64,000 bases of DNA from Helianthus annuus. Taxonomy: Eukaryota; Streptophyta; Magnoliopsida; Asterales; Asteraceae. The stretch covers positions 18,920,205-18,984,204 of the forward strand of contig NC_035436.2 in assembly GCF_002127325.2 (NCBI RefSeq). The letters run 5' to 3'. Below are positions 20,786 through 31,318 of this stretch, in pieces. Each line of letters starts with the position of its first letter. The stretch's first letter is position 1. The notes below the pieces were generated by a model, which was given only the letters and a program-made list of their open reading frames with translations, had not been told where the DNA came from and made no database searches. Position numbers and translations under genes: made by a program.

Positions 20786-21656
20786 TCACCGCTTGTGCCA
20801 CTGCAGCCGATGAATCAAACCCGAAACTTGATCTAAGCGGGTTAGAGTTCTGCCGAATTTGTTGTTGAGAAGGTTCGAACCGTAAACATCATCCAGCTTA
20901 GTGGGCTTTATTTCCCCAAATCTGTTGTAAAGATTAGTGGATAAATTATCAATCATTTGCTGCCTTTGTAGCAACTCAAGTTCCATCTCTAAATCTCTAG
21001 ATCTTAAAGACGTCTTCAAACGGCTACCCGGAAGCTGTAATGCGGGTGGCGTTATATTAACAAATTTATTCTGCCACATATTCCCGTTAGGTGACATCGG
21101 CGGAGTTGAACCGACACCTAACGGACTCATCAAACCCATTTCAATTGGCCCAACAGAACCCGTTTTTGGCGATGGAACAGAACACGCCTCGAGCAATCAA
21201 ATCCACCGGTTTGTTCCTGTTGGCGTATGTTAAATTCGGGTCCGCACAAGCCTCAAGTAACAACTTCACCGTTTTGACGGACGAAGAAGACCTGCCAGCC
21301 GCAACACAGTGAAGCGCAGTTGCACCATCAGAGTCAGATACTTTGTTCACATCGGCTTTTCCGGAACCGATTATATATTTCACGACATTTGTGCTTCCGT
21401 ACACAGCCGCAATCATTAACGGAGTTCGTTTTTCCAACCCCATCTTCGTTTTACACCTGTTTTTTCTTCCGTACCACAAACCGACATCGTCTAACCTCGT
21501 ACCGTTTGTTTCTACCTTGTACTGGAGCCCAAAAACATCATCTGTAGCTGCTAATTCTAGTAAGCTCGAGGAATTTAAGAAAGCCCCGATTTGTTTTTCT
21601 TGAAACTTTATTTCTCCCTCCATGATACCAAATTTACTTTTCGAAACCGTACACAT
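20786..21656 (-). pseudogene. Captured CCCH zinc-finger/ankyrin gene fragment in H1
   Basis: From the ATG at 21656, just after a TTTGCAG acceptor-like site, the frame reads MCTVSKSKFGIMEGE, then SSLLELAATDD and two ankyrin-type repeats (KRTPLMIAAVYGSTNVVKYI and DSDGATALHCVAAG, LLLEACADPN). This matches the N-terminus of plant ankyrin-CCCH proteins of the AtC3H29/30/66 type, which bind RNA and act in stress signalling. After NKPVDLIARG the sequence jumps into the C-terminal part of the same family, seen in another frame (20786-21196: SPNGNMWQNKF, ALQLPGSRLKTSL, DLEMELELLQRQQ). The whole CCCH zinc-finger region is deleted and the join is out of frame, so no RNA-binding protein could be made. 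Confidence 0.85.
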
Positions 21657-22029
21657 CAAACCTGCAAATAACAAACAACAATGGTAGGATTATTATTATT
21701 CTTGTTTGGGATAACAAGAACAGACAGAAATGAGTTGTGCATCAGATATTTTTATATATTTTGAGCATATATTTTTTTTTTAATTGTGTGATCTATAAAT
21801 TGATAGTACATGAAAACAATATCAAAAAAATCAAAAAATTAAAGAGTATTCTCTTTTATTTTTATGCTTCCATTCTACACTAAAGATGAAAAAATACCCA
21901 CTCCTAACTGTAAGAATACTTATTGTTGCCAAAAAAATGACATTCTGTGTCTGTATTATCATTTCATAGTTGTTAAAATAAAATGATCAAGAATCACCAA
22001 AAAAAAACTTTATATTTTCACAAGATAAT

Positions 22030-22231
22030 CATACAACGCATAAATGTATACCAAAAGGGGGGGAACTTGATCTGGGAGTAAAATGAACCTCGAAAACGAT
22101 CGAGAAAACATCTAAAACATCTGTAATGCAGCAGAATGGCGAGATTCATATATCGGGTCAAATATCGCCACAAATTCACAGATCGACGCTACTGCTAGTA
22201 GTACAACAATAATACCTAATTTTCTTGACAA
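22030..22231 (-). pseudogene. Captured exon in H1, resembling the ribophorin II N-terminus
   Basis: The minus strand from 22231 encodes a signal-peptide-like stretch (KLGIIVVLLAVASICE) followed by an IFDPIYESRHSAALQMF motif in the H3 copy. This recalls the start of plant ribophorin II, an oligosaccharyltransferase subunit. The identification is from memory and tentative. The usual ATG is TTG here, and H1 has an extra AACATCTAA stretch that breaks the frame. Confidence 0.4.
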
Positions 22232-22907
22232 TGCCCCCTATTATAAACTAAAAATAATCAGAAACATTTAACAAGTATGATTTGATAAATCGAGATTGAA
22301 ACAGAATCTTACGAGTTTGATCGGCAGCTGAAGATCATCATCTGGTAGTAAGCCAAGCATGTGAGAACCACAAATATAAAATGTGCAAAATAGGTAAAGA
22401 AAAAGTGACTTCAGTAATAGGTAAAGAAAACTTTACTGTAACTCGAATATATGCAAAATAGGTAAAGAAAACTTTACTGTAACTCGAATATATGCAAAAT
22501 AGGTAAAGAAAAAGTGACTTCAGTAGCAAAAGTAAGAATATCATGCATGAATCTTTTCATACTTTCATTTTCATCCAAGTGCATAAAAGCATGTTTCATT
22601 TCATTGACACTCTATTTCTTTTGATTATCTTAAATAATGATGATGATGAGAATCATCAAAGCACTTCATGCACAAGATTGCACAGCCTATCTTTTGGCTA
22701 CTTATTAACCATTTTCATAGTGAAAATTTGATGTAATCAAATTTCTCCAGTAACACATAAGCTCTAGTAATCCAATACATGCTGGACCATAGTGACCTAA
22801 TTCACACAAAAGATGTAAGTTATAACCATAAAGAATGTGATGCATTTTCTATCATAACGAATTTAATAATATGACATGAAAACCATACAAAAGCTATGAC
22901 TGCTTAC

Positions 22908-22985
22908 AATGGATCTGTTCTTCAAGGCATGTCCCTTTGCTGTTTTGCAAGCTTGTTTGACAGCAAAAGCATCCATACCATCAAC
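22908..22985 (-). pseudogene. Captured pyruvate dehydrogenase E1-alpha exon in H1
   Basis: A 78-bp exon on the minus strand with intact AG acceptor (22986-22987) and GT donor (22906-22907). It encodes 26 residues beginning VDGMDAFAVKQACK and ending ALKNRSI. This is the internal segment of the E1-alpha subunit of the mitochondrial or plastid pyruvate dehydrogenase complex, next to the thiamine-diphosphate pocket region. The family normally has KFAKEHALKNGPI; here KTAKGHALKNRSI. Only this exon was captured; the next exon (the LEMDTYRYHGHSM region) is absent. Confidence 0.85.
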
Positions 22986-23699
22986 CTATGCAGGGATATG
23001 AATTGAGACTGAATGTTCGATATAATTGTATAAATAAAGAAATTATATCCTTACATTTTTGAGTTACCAGTCCATCTCCTTCAGAATCTCGGAGATTATA
23101 ACAGTTGGTATGGCTGCATGTGTTACATCAACAGTTGTCGTTAAACTCATGTGTTAAATTGTGCATTATATCAGATCATACTTATTTCTTGACCAAATGC
23201 CTAACACAGAGATAACTCGTCATCTTGACCAGATCATACTTATTTCTTGAAACATAAATAACATGGTTTTTTCAAAATATGATAATCGCTTACCATATAA
23301 AGTTGTTGCGGCTGCGCTGGCTGCATCCTCATCCACAGGATCATTCCTGTAAAAACACATTAGCACATTACATGTTTAAATTAACAACATACAAGAAGCA
23401 TAATACCTGATGTGTAAACCAAATACAACATACAACATTCTACATTAAACTGTTTTCTCAATCATGCTTCAGCTATTCACCCATCAAATGAAGCAATAAC
23501 CTTCATTTTATCACTCCATTCACAATATCAGTTCACAAAACATTACAAAAACCCAGAACCAACACAGATCTGAAAATTTTATGCAGATCTAACATAAATA
23601 CATCCAAAAACAGTAGCGAAACTGTTTAAAACAACTTATAACACATGAAATTTAACAGCGTATAAACATAAACTACACAAATACCAAACAAAAAGGTAG

Positions 23700-23785
23700 A
23701 TCTGGTAAGGATAGTACCAATCTGGCCACCAACCAACGTCATCATCTTCCACCCACAGCCACCATTGTTGATGAACCCAGCGCAT
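23700..23785 (-). pseudogene. Captured Trp-rich exon-like segment in H1
   Basis: On the minus strand an ATG after an AG-like site opens a short frame MRWVHQ with very high Trp/Tyr content (WWLWVEDDDVGWWPDWYYP). It is conserved in all three Helitron copies. I do not recognise the source gene. Confidence 0.4.
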
Positions 23786-23924
23786 GTCTGAAATACTACA
23801 CAGATCCGGTGTCAGATAGAGAGATAATCACTGAGAAAGCCTAGATCTAAAAGCTCAGTTGCACAATCAACAACTTAAGCTTTCCTGACGATTGTCGAGT
23901 GGTAGGAATGCTTGGGGTTTCTGA

Positions 23925-23997
23925 ATCGCCGAGAGAGAGAGAGAGCTTGGGGTTTCTGAATCGAATCGCCGAGAGAGAGCTTGGGGTTTCTGAATCG

Positions 23998-24030
<33 letters not shown>
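23925..24030. repeat. GA/CT microsatellite and 26-bp repeats in H1
   Basis: (GA)n tract plus three copies of a unit containing CTTGGGGTTTCTGAATCGCC. On the Helitron sense strand this reads (CT)n GGCGATTCAGAAACCCCAAG, followed by a CAG/GTAAGC-type donor in H3 (33009). It looks like a captured promoter/5'UTR with the first intron donor. Confidence 0.65.
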
Positions 24031-24035
<5 letters not shown>

Positions 24036-24285
24036 CGGATAGGAATGAGATGAGAAATCTGAAACCCTAATGAGAGTGATACCGTGTTTTTTTTTTAATG
24101 AGTAGTACATTATGCATCTCATGTTGTACCGCGTGTGTTTTTTTGAGTGAAGGGCATAATTGGAATTGTAAATTATATTGTACTTTAGAGGGTTGTATAG
24201 CATGCTTTAGGGGTGTTTTAAGGGAATTTTTATGACTTTAAGAAGTCCTTTGGATATGCTTTATAAAGTAGTATAGAAGTATAGA

Positions 24286-24824
24286 TATATATATGCAAGA
24301 CATCATCTTCTTGAAAATATACATTATAATCAAATGTCTTCTGTAGAAGGACAACCTTTTATATAACAAAAGAAACAAATCTACATGTTTACTCAAGATC
24401 TATTTTGACACCCAGCTTTAATTCAAAAGATACCTTAAGAATACCTATACTAGCACCACCTCTTGAAAAAAAATAGTGGGTCAATGACAAATAATCTCAA
24501 AATTTTATATAAAACCCTTACCTTATTTTCTAAATACCTATCCAGCCATGCGCACTCGAAACATAGTTAAATTAAGGCAATATAGAGAAAAGATGTTATA
24601 CCAAGGGAAGAAACAACATATATAGTATATACATTTTCCTTATATTTTGATAAGATATATAGTAAAAGAAAATGTTAAAATATAACATGTACATATGTAT
24701 ATCTTAATATATATATTTATCAACGCATAATCCTGATAGCTATGACTATAATTGTGCTAAACATGGTGTGAGCAACAAAATGTGCCTGTATAATTGCTTA
24801 GTTCTGTGATAATTATATCTGAAC
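24286..24824 (+). other. AT-rich LARD-2 leader continuing after H1
   Basis: About 540 bp without ORFs, contiguous with 18256-19187 once H1 is removed, and leading to the gag-like ATG. Confidence 0.6.
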
Positions 24825-25064
24825 ATGTTTGTAATTCAGATGTCAAGGGAAATAGCATGTAATCAAGAAATTCAGGCTAGTAATGAAAACTCTCTGGATA
24901 AAAATACTATGGAAAATATAACAGCTCAAGGAATATCAAATTCTATACCTTCGATCATTGAAGCCATTAAAATTTATGTCCCTATAAACGAAAATCATAC
25001 TATACACTGTAAACATACCCATCACTTCATACCTGACCCTAGTATCAACGGAAGTCATGATATT
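24825..25064 (+). pseudogene. LARD-2 gag-like ORF, part 1 (copy 1)
   Basis: 80 codons from the ATG at 24825 (MFVIQMSREIACNQ), ending SHDI at the ATATT target site where the minus-strand LTR is inserted. When the LTR and one TSD are disregarded, the reading frame continues without a stop into part 2 at 29658. The N-terminal region shows no clear domain. The assignment to Gag rests on the zinc knuckles in part 2. There is no protease or RT, in line with a non-autonomous element. Confidence 0.6.
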
Positions 25065-27299
25065 TGTCACACCCCCAAAATACCACCCATGGAAAACCCT
25101 ACTAGGCGTGTGACAAACCAATAACGAACCACTAATCATGTTGAACTCATAACAAGTTTAAAAATGAAATTGCCAATTATTAATGAAAAGTACCATCAAT
25201 AAGTTTAAATGAAAACCAACATGTTCAGCGGAAGCAATAAAGGAAATCATAGTTTAACTGTTTCAAAATCACATGTCATATCAACAATTCCAACACATGT
25301 ATCCCTCCAGTTCGACCCATGACCACTTCAGCTACTCCAGACAGCAAGTTCCAATCCAAGACATCTAACGACCTGTGAGCATGCAACAAATGTATCAGAC
25401 AAGACAACGCTGGTGAGTTCATAGTTTTACGAAAACGTTGGTTACCAAGTGTTTAGTTAATCCATTGAATTTAATTCCGAAAGTAATGTTGATAATATCT
25501 CGATACTGAACAAGACGGCTCCTGATGTATGTTTTGCCCGTTCCCCAGTGCTCCTATCAAAGCACTGGGCCCGACTGCGTCATTAGTTCACACCCGCCCT
25601 CTCTCAGGAACGAGGTGAGGGTGCCAAACCTAAGTAGCGCTACCAACTAATACCCCGCTACCACCCACGATAGCAAAAGATGGGACTTAAGAGATAGAGA
25701 GTGAGAATATTATCCAAAATCCCAATTTTACCCAAAAGATTTATCCCTCCCCGGGATACCCACCGACTGTCCCAAACCACCGCGACGCATGCTCAAGTAG
25801 TCATGAACTCACCTTAGGGTGCTCGGTAGGTTATGTTATATAATCCAATTCGATCAACCGTCCCTAACGTAGTTATCACAGAATAATCAGTTTGGTTTGC
25901 ACAACTATTCACACGTCTTAGTACATGTGTCAGCAAATAAAGTCACTTTTACACCATAATCCATGTCGAGTGATTTTGGTTAACATTTCCGTGAACATAC
26001 ACTAATAACTAGAAACCATACCACATAGTTATCCATAACACTATGTATCATATCAATTCACAGGTTTATATGTGCATATATTATATCGTTATACACGTAG
26101 ATCGGTATCTTGATTCCACAAGTAACCCTCCCAGTCCAACAAGTTGTAATATTCGCAGCCCCATGACCATCAGAGCCCATTGCCTTGTTATTAATTCATA
26201 CAACCCGAATTACGTGTGAGGCCCAACTACTTATGCGGCTGGCCCACTTGTGCGGTCGATATCCCTAGTGTTACTGGGCCCCGTATCCAACACAGCCTAA
26301 AACCCAGCCCAAAATACCTGCCAAACTAATGGCCAGTGTGGCCCAATTCCAATATGTGACATGACAACGTTAATAATTTATACTCAACCATAATCTACAT
26401 ATTCTCAGTGAATCAATGATGTGTGTCATCGGAGACCAGCCAAAAGCTATCTCTGTGAAGCCCAACCGCAGCATACAGTCCAAGACTTATGCATTCTTAA
26501 CCCCTCCCCCGGCCATTTAGTTACACTAATTAGGTTTTCTATATTCATAAAGGTTCCCTCTAACAACATACAATTCCCTAATTATCAAAATACCCTAATT
26601 AGTCACAATTTGGATCACTTTTAGCCTGAATGGATGACAACCGTTTGATGATATGCACATGGGCCACAAACAATTTTGTCAATTTGTAGTTATATTGCAC
26701 TAAAACCAATTTCAATTGGACCTTCAAAAACTGATGCTTCTCGATGGATTCAAGGTCTCATGCAACTTTTCAGTTTTCATTAAATAGTTAATAGTTAATC
26801 ATGAAATCACATAAGGTATTCACATAATCATATCATCAAGCAATTTATACAATGACTCAATACACGAGGTGTGAGGGCAGTGATAGTGGTGCGATCAAAA
26901 TAAGGTTCGGCCCAGGTCTATATTCAATTACATGATCAGCCAACTTACACATATTGGTCCAATAATCTTTCAGTTTAGTGTCGCATCATGTGTTGACAAT
27001 ATCAATTAAATATCGACTATATGGAAGTTGATACTTGTGCATGTGAAAAAGGAATTCAATGTTGTCATATCGATTAGAGTTGTCGGCCCAGTTTGTATCA
27101 ATATATTAAATGTTTGAAAGTGAGTGGAGTTGGAGGTCCAATCAAAGTGTAGATAAGAGAACTGATAATAATTGTTGGACAAACTGAAAGTATAGATAAC
27201 ATATCATCCACATAAAATCACAATCATATGCAACAATCCTAATCATTAGCATGTTAACTGATCATCAACTTATTCATCATAATAACAACTTTCAGTTTC

Positions 27300-29034
27300 A
27301 CATAGCGTTCCCATGTGTCAGGGTTCTACAACCTAAAAAGAATACTTAGAATCTTCTACCTAGTGTCAGGGTTGAAAGTAAATCAACGGAAGAGTCAACT
27401 ATATGGTGTGGGCTGCACCGAGACAGAAGTTAATAATATGGCTTTGATCTTCAAATGTAAAGCTGGGAAGTTTCCATTCGTGTATCTTGGACTAAAAGTG
27501 GGCGCAAACATGAATAGAGTGACAAATTGGAAGGAAGTGATTGACACGTTCTATAAGAGACTATCGAATTGGAAGGCAAAAAATTTGTCCTTTGCCGGCA
27601 GGGCAATTCTTGTGAAATTTGTACTTGGCAGCTTACCGAACTACTATTTGTCATTGTACAAGTGCCCGAAGGCTGTATTAAAGGTACTGGAAGGTATTAG
27701 AAGAAAGTTCTTATGGGGTGGGTGTAATACAAACAACAAAATCAGATGGGTAAGATGGGAAAGAGTGGTTACATCAAAAAACTTCGGTGGACTCGGGATT
27801 GGGAACATTAAGAACCTGGATCTGGCACTATTGCTAAAGTGGTGGTGGCGATTTAAAATGGAGCCAAACCAAGTATGGGTTCGAGTGATAAAGGCGATAC
27901 ACTGTAATAAGAGAAAAGTGATGTCTATCCCGGTAAAGAAGGCACTCACCGGGGTATGGAAAAATATCGGAGAAATTGGTGTGGAATTCTCGAAAAGTAA
28001 TATAAATGCATCGGCGTGTCTAAGAAGTAAAGTGGGGATTGGGGACAAAACTATGTTTTGGGAGGATACCTGGCTGGGTAATAATCAAATTAAGTCTCAA
28101 TTCCCAGAATTATACCGGTTAGCGACAGAAAAAAGAGCGTTAGTAAAAGACTGTTACAAGACAAATGGCGGGGGTCGTATATGGGATTGGGCATGGGTGA
28201 GGGCACCAGAAACGGAGACTGAAAAACAGGAGATGGAAGATCTGAATGAGTTACTGATCCAGCATCAGATATCATCAAACAGCGATATATGGTTTTGGAA
28301 AGATAATGTTCGGTTGAGTTTTACGGTAAAAGAAGTTAGAGAGTCTCTGGCGCATCAGATTGATTTAAATACCCAGGTTGGGGACTTTGTGTGGAATAAA
28401 TGGGCATCAGGAAAGAGCAACATGTTCGCGTGGCGGGCTGTAGAAAATAAGATTCCATCGGCTGTGGGTCTAAGGGAAAGAGGTATGTCGTTACCGGACT
28501 ATACCTGCAGATTGTGCGGTATAGCAGAGGAGTCGGCAGACCATGTTTTAATGCAGTGCAGCTTCGCAAAACAGGTCTGGAATGCAGTGCTTAGGTGGGT
28601 GAAGTGCCCTGAAGTCAACTTAGATGGATCGTTAAAACATATGCTGCACGAGATAATCGATATACGAAGGGGTCGTTACATAAGGAAAGCGATTCATGCG
28701 GTGACCCTACAAACAATATGGAATATATGGAAGATAAGGAACGAAAAGATTTTTAAAGGTAAACCGGGAACCGTTCAGAAAGCGGTGGAAGATATAAAAG
28801 ATGATTCGTATCAAGGCTTGAAACAAAGATCAAACTGCAGATCAATCTCATGGCAACAGTGGTGTGATTTTAATTGGAACATGTAATCAGCTAGTATAAT
28901 GCAGTTATAATTTTCCAGCCATTTCTTTCTAGTGTATTTGTACCTTGTTTATTGTTCTAAGCTTCTGGCTGGGAACATTCGTTTGGAATAAAAGTTGGGT
29001 TTGCTATTCAAAAAAAAAAACATAGCATTCCCAT
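27300..29034 (+). mobile_element. Truncated LINE insertion with 15-bp TSD
   Basis: ACATAGC[G/A]TTCCCAT precedes the LINE (27300-27314) and follows its poly(A) tail (29020-29034). The left copy carries one A-to-G change; in the duplicate block both are identical. The 3'UTR is about 120 bp, and the A-run is at 29010-29020. It is inserted in the minus-strand solo LTR. Confidence 0.9.
27315..28886 (+). pseudogene. 5'-truncated LINE ORF2 (RT end and zf-RVT), frame intact
   Basis: An open frame of about 523 codons. It starts inside the RT domain (SGLKVNQRKSQLYGVGC, then GKFPFVYLGLKVG), continues through the RT thumb/connection (FAGRAILVKFVLGSLPNYYL, RRKFLWGG) and ends with the zf-RVT domain typical of plant LINEs. 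Its zinc ligands are visible as CRLC...DHVLMQC (CX2CX8HX4C, about residues 398-415). The endonuclease and catalytic YADD parts of RT are missing through 5' truncation at target-primed insertion. There is no start codon of its own; the frame opens directly after the TSD, so it is not expected to be translated. It is undamaged here, while the copy at 54611-56178 has three frame breaks. Confidence 0.88.
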
Positions 29035-29657
29035 AGTATAATCATCATCATAGAACATACATGTATACTTTGGTTAATCGAAATCATACAAAGACACAAT
29101 CAATATAGCATAGCATTTACTAACCCATAGTTGGCCCGAACCAGAAAATGTCTTCGATGATGGGAGAGGTCGTCTGCCGTCGCACAACAAGTAGGAAGTA
29201 GGGTTTGTATTCTTGAGGTTGAGGGGTATTTAGAATATTACGTACCATTCTAAATATGATGCCATAAACCTACAAGTGGGCCGGTTATGATAGCATCATT
29301 GGGCTACAAAAACTGAGTCATGCTAATCTATATATACAAGGTTTTCGGGCAATACTATTTTGGTCGGAATGGGCCTGAGCCCATTTAATTGGGCTGCCGC
29401 AAAAACTCGGGCGAAACAGCCTTTACAGTTTGGGTTTTAATCCAATTGAGTTAAGTTTGGGCATCAAGGGTTTGAGGTGCGGCCCAAATATATCCACGAC
29501 ACACAATTATTCAAGAACATAATCCATTTAGCAATTATATTACAGTCATAGGCGTTTACCAATTTTTATCGTCGTAAGGAATACGAAGAGAATAACAAGA
29601 AACAGGATCAAGTGCCGAAGAGATACTGACCTTGAAGGTTTGGGTTGTCACAATATT

Positions 29658-30008
29658 CGTATCAAAACTCTGTCTTCCAAACAAAAGAAAACCACAACCT
29701 ATAGCTACTCTTATAAGGAATTTCGCTCTGACAAATCGCGCAAGGACAAAGAAATGGAACCAGTAATCACGCAGCCCACCTACAACAATAACGAGAAGCT
29801 CGCAAGAAAACGCCATTCTAAGAAGACACTTCGCTGTAACTTCTGCAAAAAGACTGGGCATACAGAGGAAGAATGTAGAAGGAGAAGGAATAATAATGTA
29901 TATTACAAATGCGGAGACCCAGGCCACTTCCGTCTCTATTGCTCAAAACTATCCAAGGCACCCGGCAACGAGGATAGAAACCCAGATGAAGCTAAGAAAA
30001 ACACATAA
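29658..30008 (+). pseudogene. LARD-2 gag-like ORF, part 2 with zinc knuckles (copy 1)
   Basis: 116 codons and a stop, in frame with part 1. The sequence is basic (SDKSRKDKE, KKLARKRHSKK type), followed by two CCHC knuckles of a retroelement nucleocapsid. The first is intact (CNFCKKTGHTEEEC, CX2CX4HX4C). The second is YYKCGDPGHFRLYC, where the first Cys is replaced by Tyr, so it should not hold zinc normally. Nucleocapsid binds element RNA in the cytoplasmic particle. The ORF stops 37 residues after the first knuckle with no pol behind it. Confidence 0.75.
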
Positions 30009-30073
30009 ATGTTTACAACACCGGAGACAACAACAAACTTTAAATAAGGCACCCTTATGTTTTGTTTGTACTT
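30009..30073 (+). other. LARD-2 internal sequence up to the right junction
   Basis: Ends at the ACGTA join (30074-30078), where the sequence switches from LARD-2 to chromovirus integrase. Confidence 0.7.
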
Positions 30074-30912
30074 ACGTAGAGTGGAATCATCTGGCACACA
30101 TAAACGTTTCCCACACCATATTGTCCCATGCTCATCGACTCGAAATTCAGATTGCTTCCCCACCTCTAAGTTTTGCAAGATTGCCCAAAGCTGACCATCC
30201 TATTATTGAGCTTCCTTTATTTGTGTGATAAGGTTCGGTTCGGTTCAATTTTCAGTCTCGCCAAATAACCAACTGATTCACCAAAGTGTAGACCAATCTC
30301 CGAGCGGTTCAAATCTGATAGAATATGAGGCTGAAGAGTTAAACAAGCTAAGCCTCCTGAACTCTTCCTACTCAAAGCATCTGCCACAACATTAGCTTTA
30401 CCAGGGTGGTACTGAATGTTGGCATCATAATCTTTAAGTAGTTCTAACCATCTCCTCGGTCTCATGTTAATCTCCTTCTGAGTGAAAATATACTTAAGGC
30501 TCTTATGGTCGGTAAATATGTTACATGTCTCCCCGTAGAGATAGTGCCTCCAAATCTTGAGCGCAAAAACCACTGCTGCAAGCTCCAAATCATGTGCAGG
30601 GTAATTCACCTCATAAGGCTTAAGTTGTCGTGAAGCATATGCAATGACCTTTCCATGCTGCATGAGAACATAACCAAGCCCTTTCTTCGATGCATCACTG
30701 TATATATTAAATCCACCAGAGCCAGAAGGAAGAGTAAGAATAGGAGCGGATACAAGTCTCTGCTTTAGCGTCTCAAACCCTTTTCTTGATCATCGTTCCA
30801 AGAAAACTTTATCCCTTTTCTTAAAAGTTGGGTCAGTGGTAGAGCTATCATAGAAAATCCTTCCACAAAACGTCGGTAATAACCTGCTAGCCCAAGAAAA
30901 CTACGAACTTCA
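30074..30912 (-). pseudogene. pol: Second copy of chromovirus pol, with the empty LARD-1 site
   Basis: Minus strand, about 98-99% identical to 9335-9924 plus 17844-18092. It covers the RT connection, RNase H and the start of the integrase zinc-binding region, and stops at LR of DDSTLREQL at the ACGTA join. At 30657-30661 a single TGCAT lies in uninterrupted pol, proving the LARD-1 insertion site. It shares the RT frameshift near 30777 with copy 1, so the pol copies split after that lesion. Confidence 0.9.
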
Positions 30913-31126
30913 GTGTTTGTACAGAAAAACCCTTTGACGAACAGAATCCTTCCAGCAGATCAATTATACGCGAAATGCAATCGTGTTTGTACAGAAAAAC
31001 CCTTTGACGAACAGAAAGGAATAGTAGTGATTTTTTACCGGAAAATCGTACAGAGATAGTTGTGATTGGAAGATCTGGAAGGAGAACCGATACCTCAAAG
31101 CAGTCAACATCCCCTTCTTTGCTCAT
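30913..31126 (-). pseudogene. Non-pol sequence fused to pol, possible gene debris
   Basis: Upstream of TEVRSF the pol similarity ends. On the minus strand an open frame from 31126 (MSKEGDVDCFEVS) runs through the two GTGTTTGTACAG repeats into pol. The repeats share about 24 bp at a 68-bp spacing (30914, 30982). I do not recognise the frame. It may be an exon of a lost gene or just an open stretch. Confidence 0.35.
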
Positions 31127-31198
31127 TGGATGTCAATTACTATACTTACAGTCATTTCCAAGCTTTAAATTTGGGGTTTAGTTAGGATTAGGATTTAC

Positions 31199-31318
31199 TC
31201 ATACGGTGGTTGCGGAAATTGAAGACGTATGAGAACCGAGGTTTGGTGGTCTGCCGAGGTTTTCTTTGATGACTTTGTCAAACCGCCGTGAAAGAGTGTG
31301 TTTAAGATCAGCTATCAT
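31199..31318 (-). pseudogene. Possible first exon of an unrecognised gene
   Basis: A 39-codon minus-strand frame starts MIADLKHTLSRRFDKVIKEN and ends at TGA. The end overlaps a possible splice donor (ACC/GTATGAGT). Codon use is ordinary. There is no match I can name and no continuing exon is certain, though the frame at 31126 lies just downstream. Confidence 0.3.

Larger units (their letters stand above)
19188..24285 (-). mobile_element. Helitron H1, non-autonomous, gene-capturing
   Basis: On the minus strand it runs from TCTATACTTCTATACTACTT at 24285 to a GC hairpin CCCGC...GCGGG, then TAAATGG and CTAG at 19188, inserted between A and T in a (TA)n run. 5,098 bp. No Rep/helicase. It carries pieces of at least two and probably three host genes on its own sense strand: a PDH E1-alpha exon, an RPN2-like N-terminus and a CCCH/ankyrin gene. 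It also has an apparent promoter/5'UTR with (CT)n and a splice donor. Compared with H3 its 5' end has an extra TCTATACT octamer. H2 is its copy by block duplication. Confidence 0.9.
25065..29652 (-). mobile_element. Solo LTR (minus strand) with nested LINE
   Basis: On the minus strand it starts TGTGACAACCCAAACCTTCA at 29652 and ends GGGGGTGTGACA at 25065. TSD ATATT flanks it at 25060-25064 and 29653-29657. No internal region or second LTR remains, so it is a solo LTR left by LTR-LTR recombination. Minus the LINE it is about 2.9 kb. Its block near 25540-25810 is a diverged relative of the LARD-1 LTR block (GCGCTA, CACCGCGACGCATGCTC, GAACTCACCTT). Confidence 0.9.
18252..30078 (+). repeat. 11.8-kb duplicated block, copy 1
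   Basis: Collinear with 46118-57371 at roughly 98-99% identity where I compared them, apart from a 522-bp deletion in copy 2 and small indels. It contains AT-rich LARD-2 leader, Helitron H1, gag-like ORF part 1, a minus-strand LTR with a LINE, and gag-like part 2. The left join shares TTTG with both parents (18252-18255). The right join shares ACGTA (30074-30078). Chromovirus pol flanks it on both sides as a direct duplication, so this copy is the derived one. Confidence 0.88.

Noticed and set aside
23847..24203. Ser/Leu-rich frames across the GA/CT tracts of the Helitrons
   Set aside because: They are translations of a microsatellite and change length with it.
24825..30008. Zinc-knuckle ORF in TA-rich surroundings as an endogenous pararetrovirus
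   Set aside because: It lies between a primer-binding site and a polypurine tract of an element with true LTRs and a TSD, and no movement or RT domain is seen. A non-autonomous LTR element explains it better.
18252..30078. The 11.8-kb block as a transposon in its own right
   Set aside because: It has no terminal repeats or target duplication. Both joins are short microhomologies and one location is continuous LARD-2 sequence.
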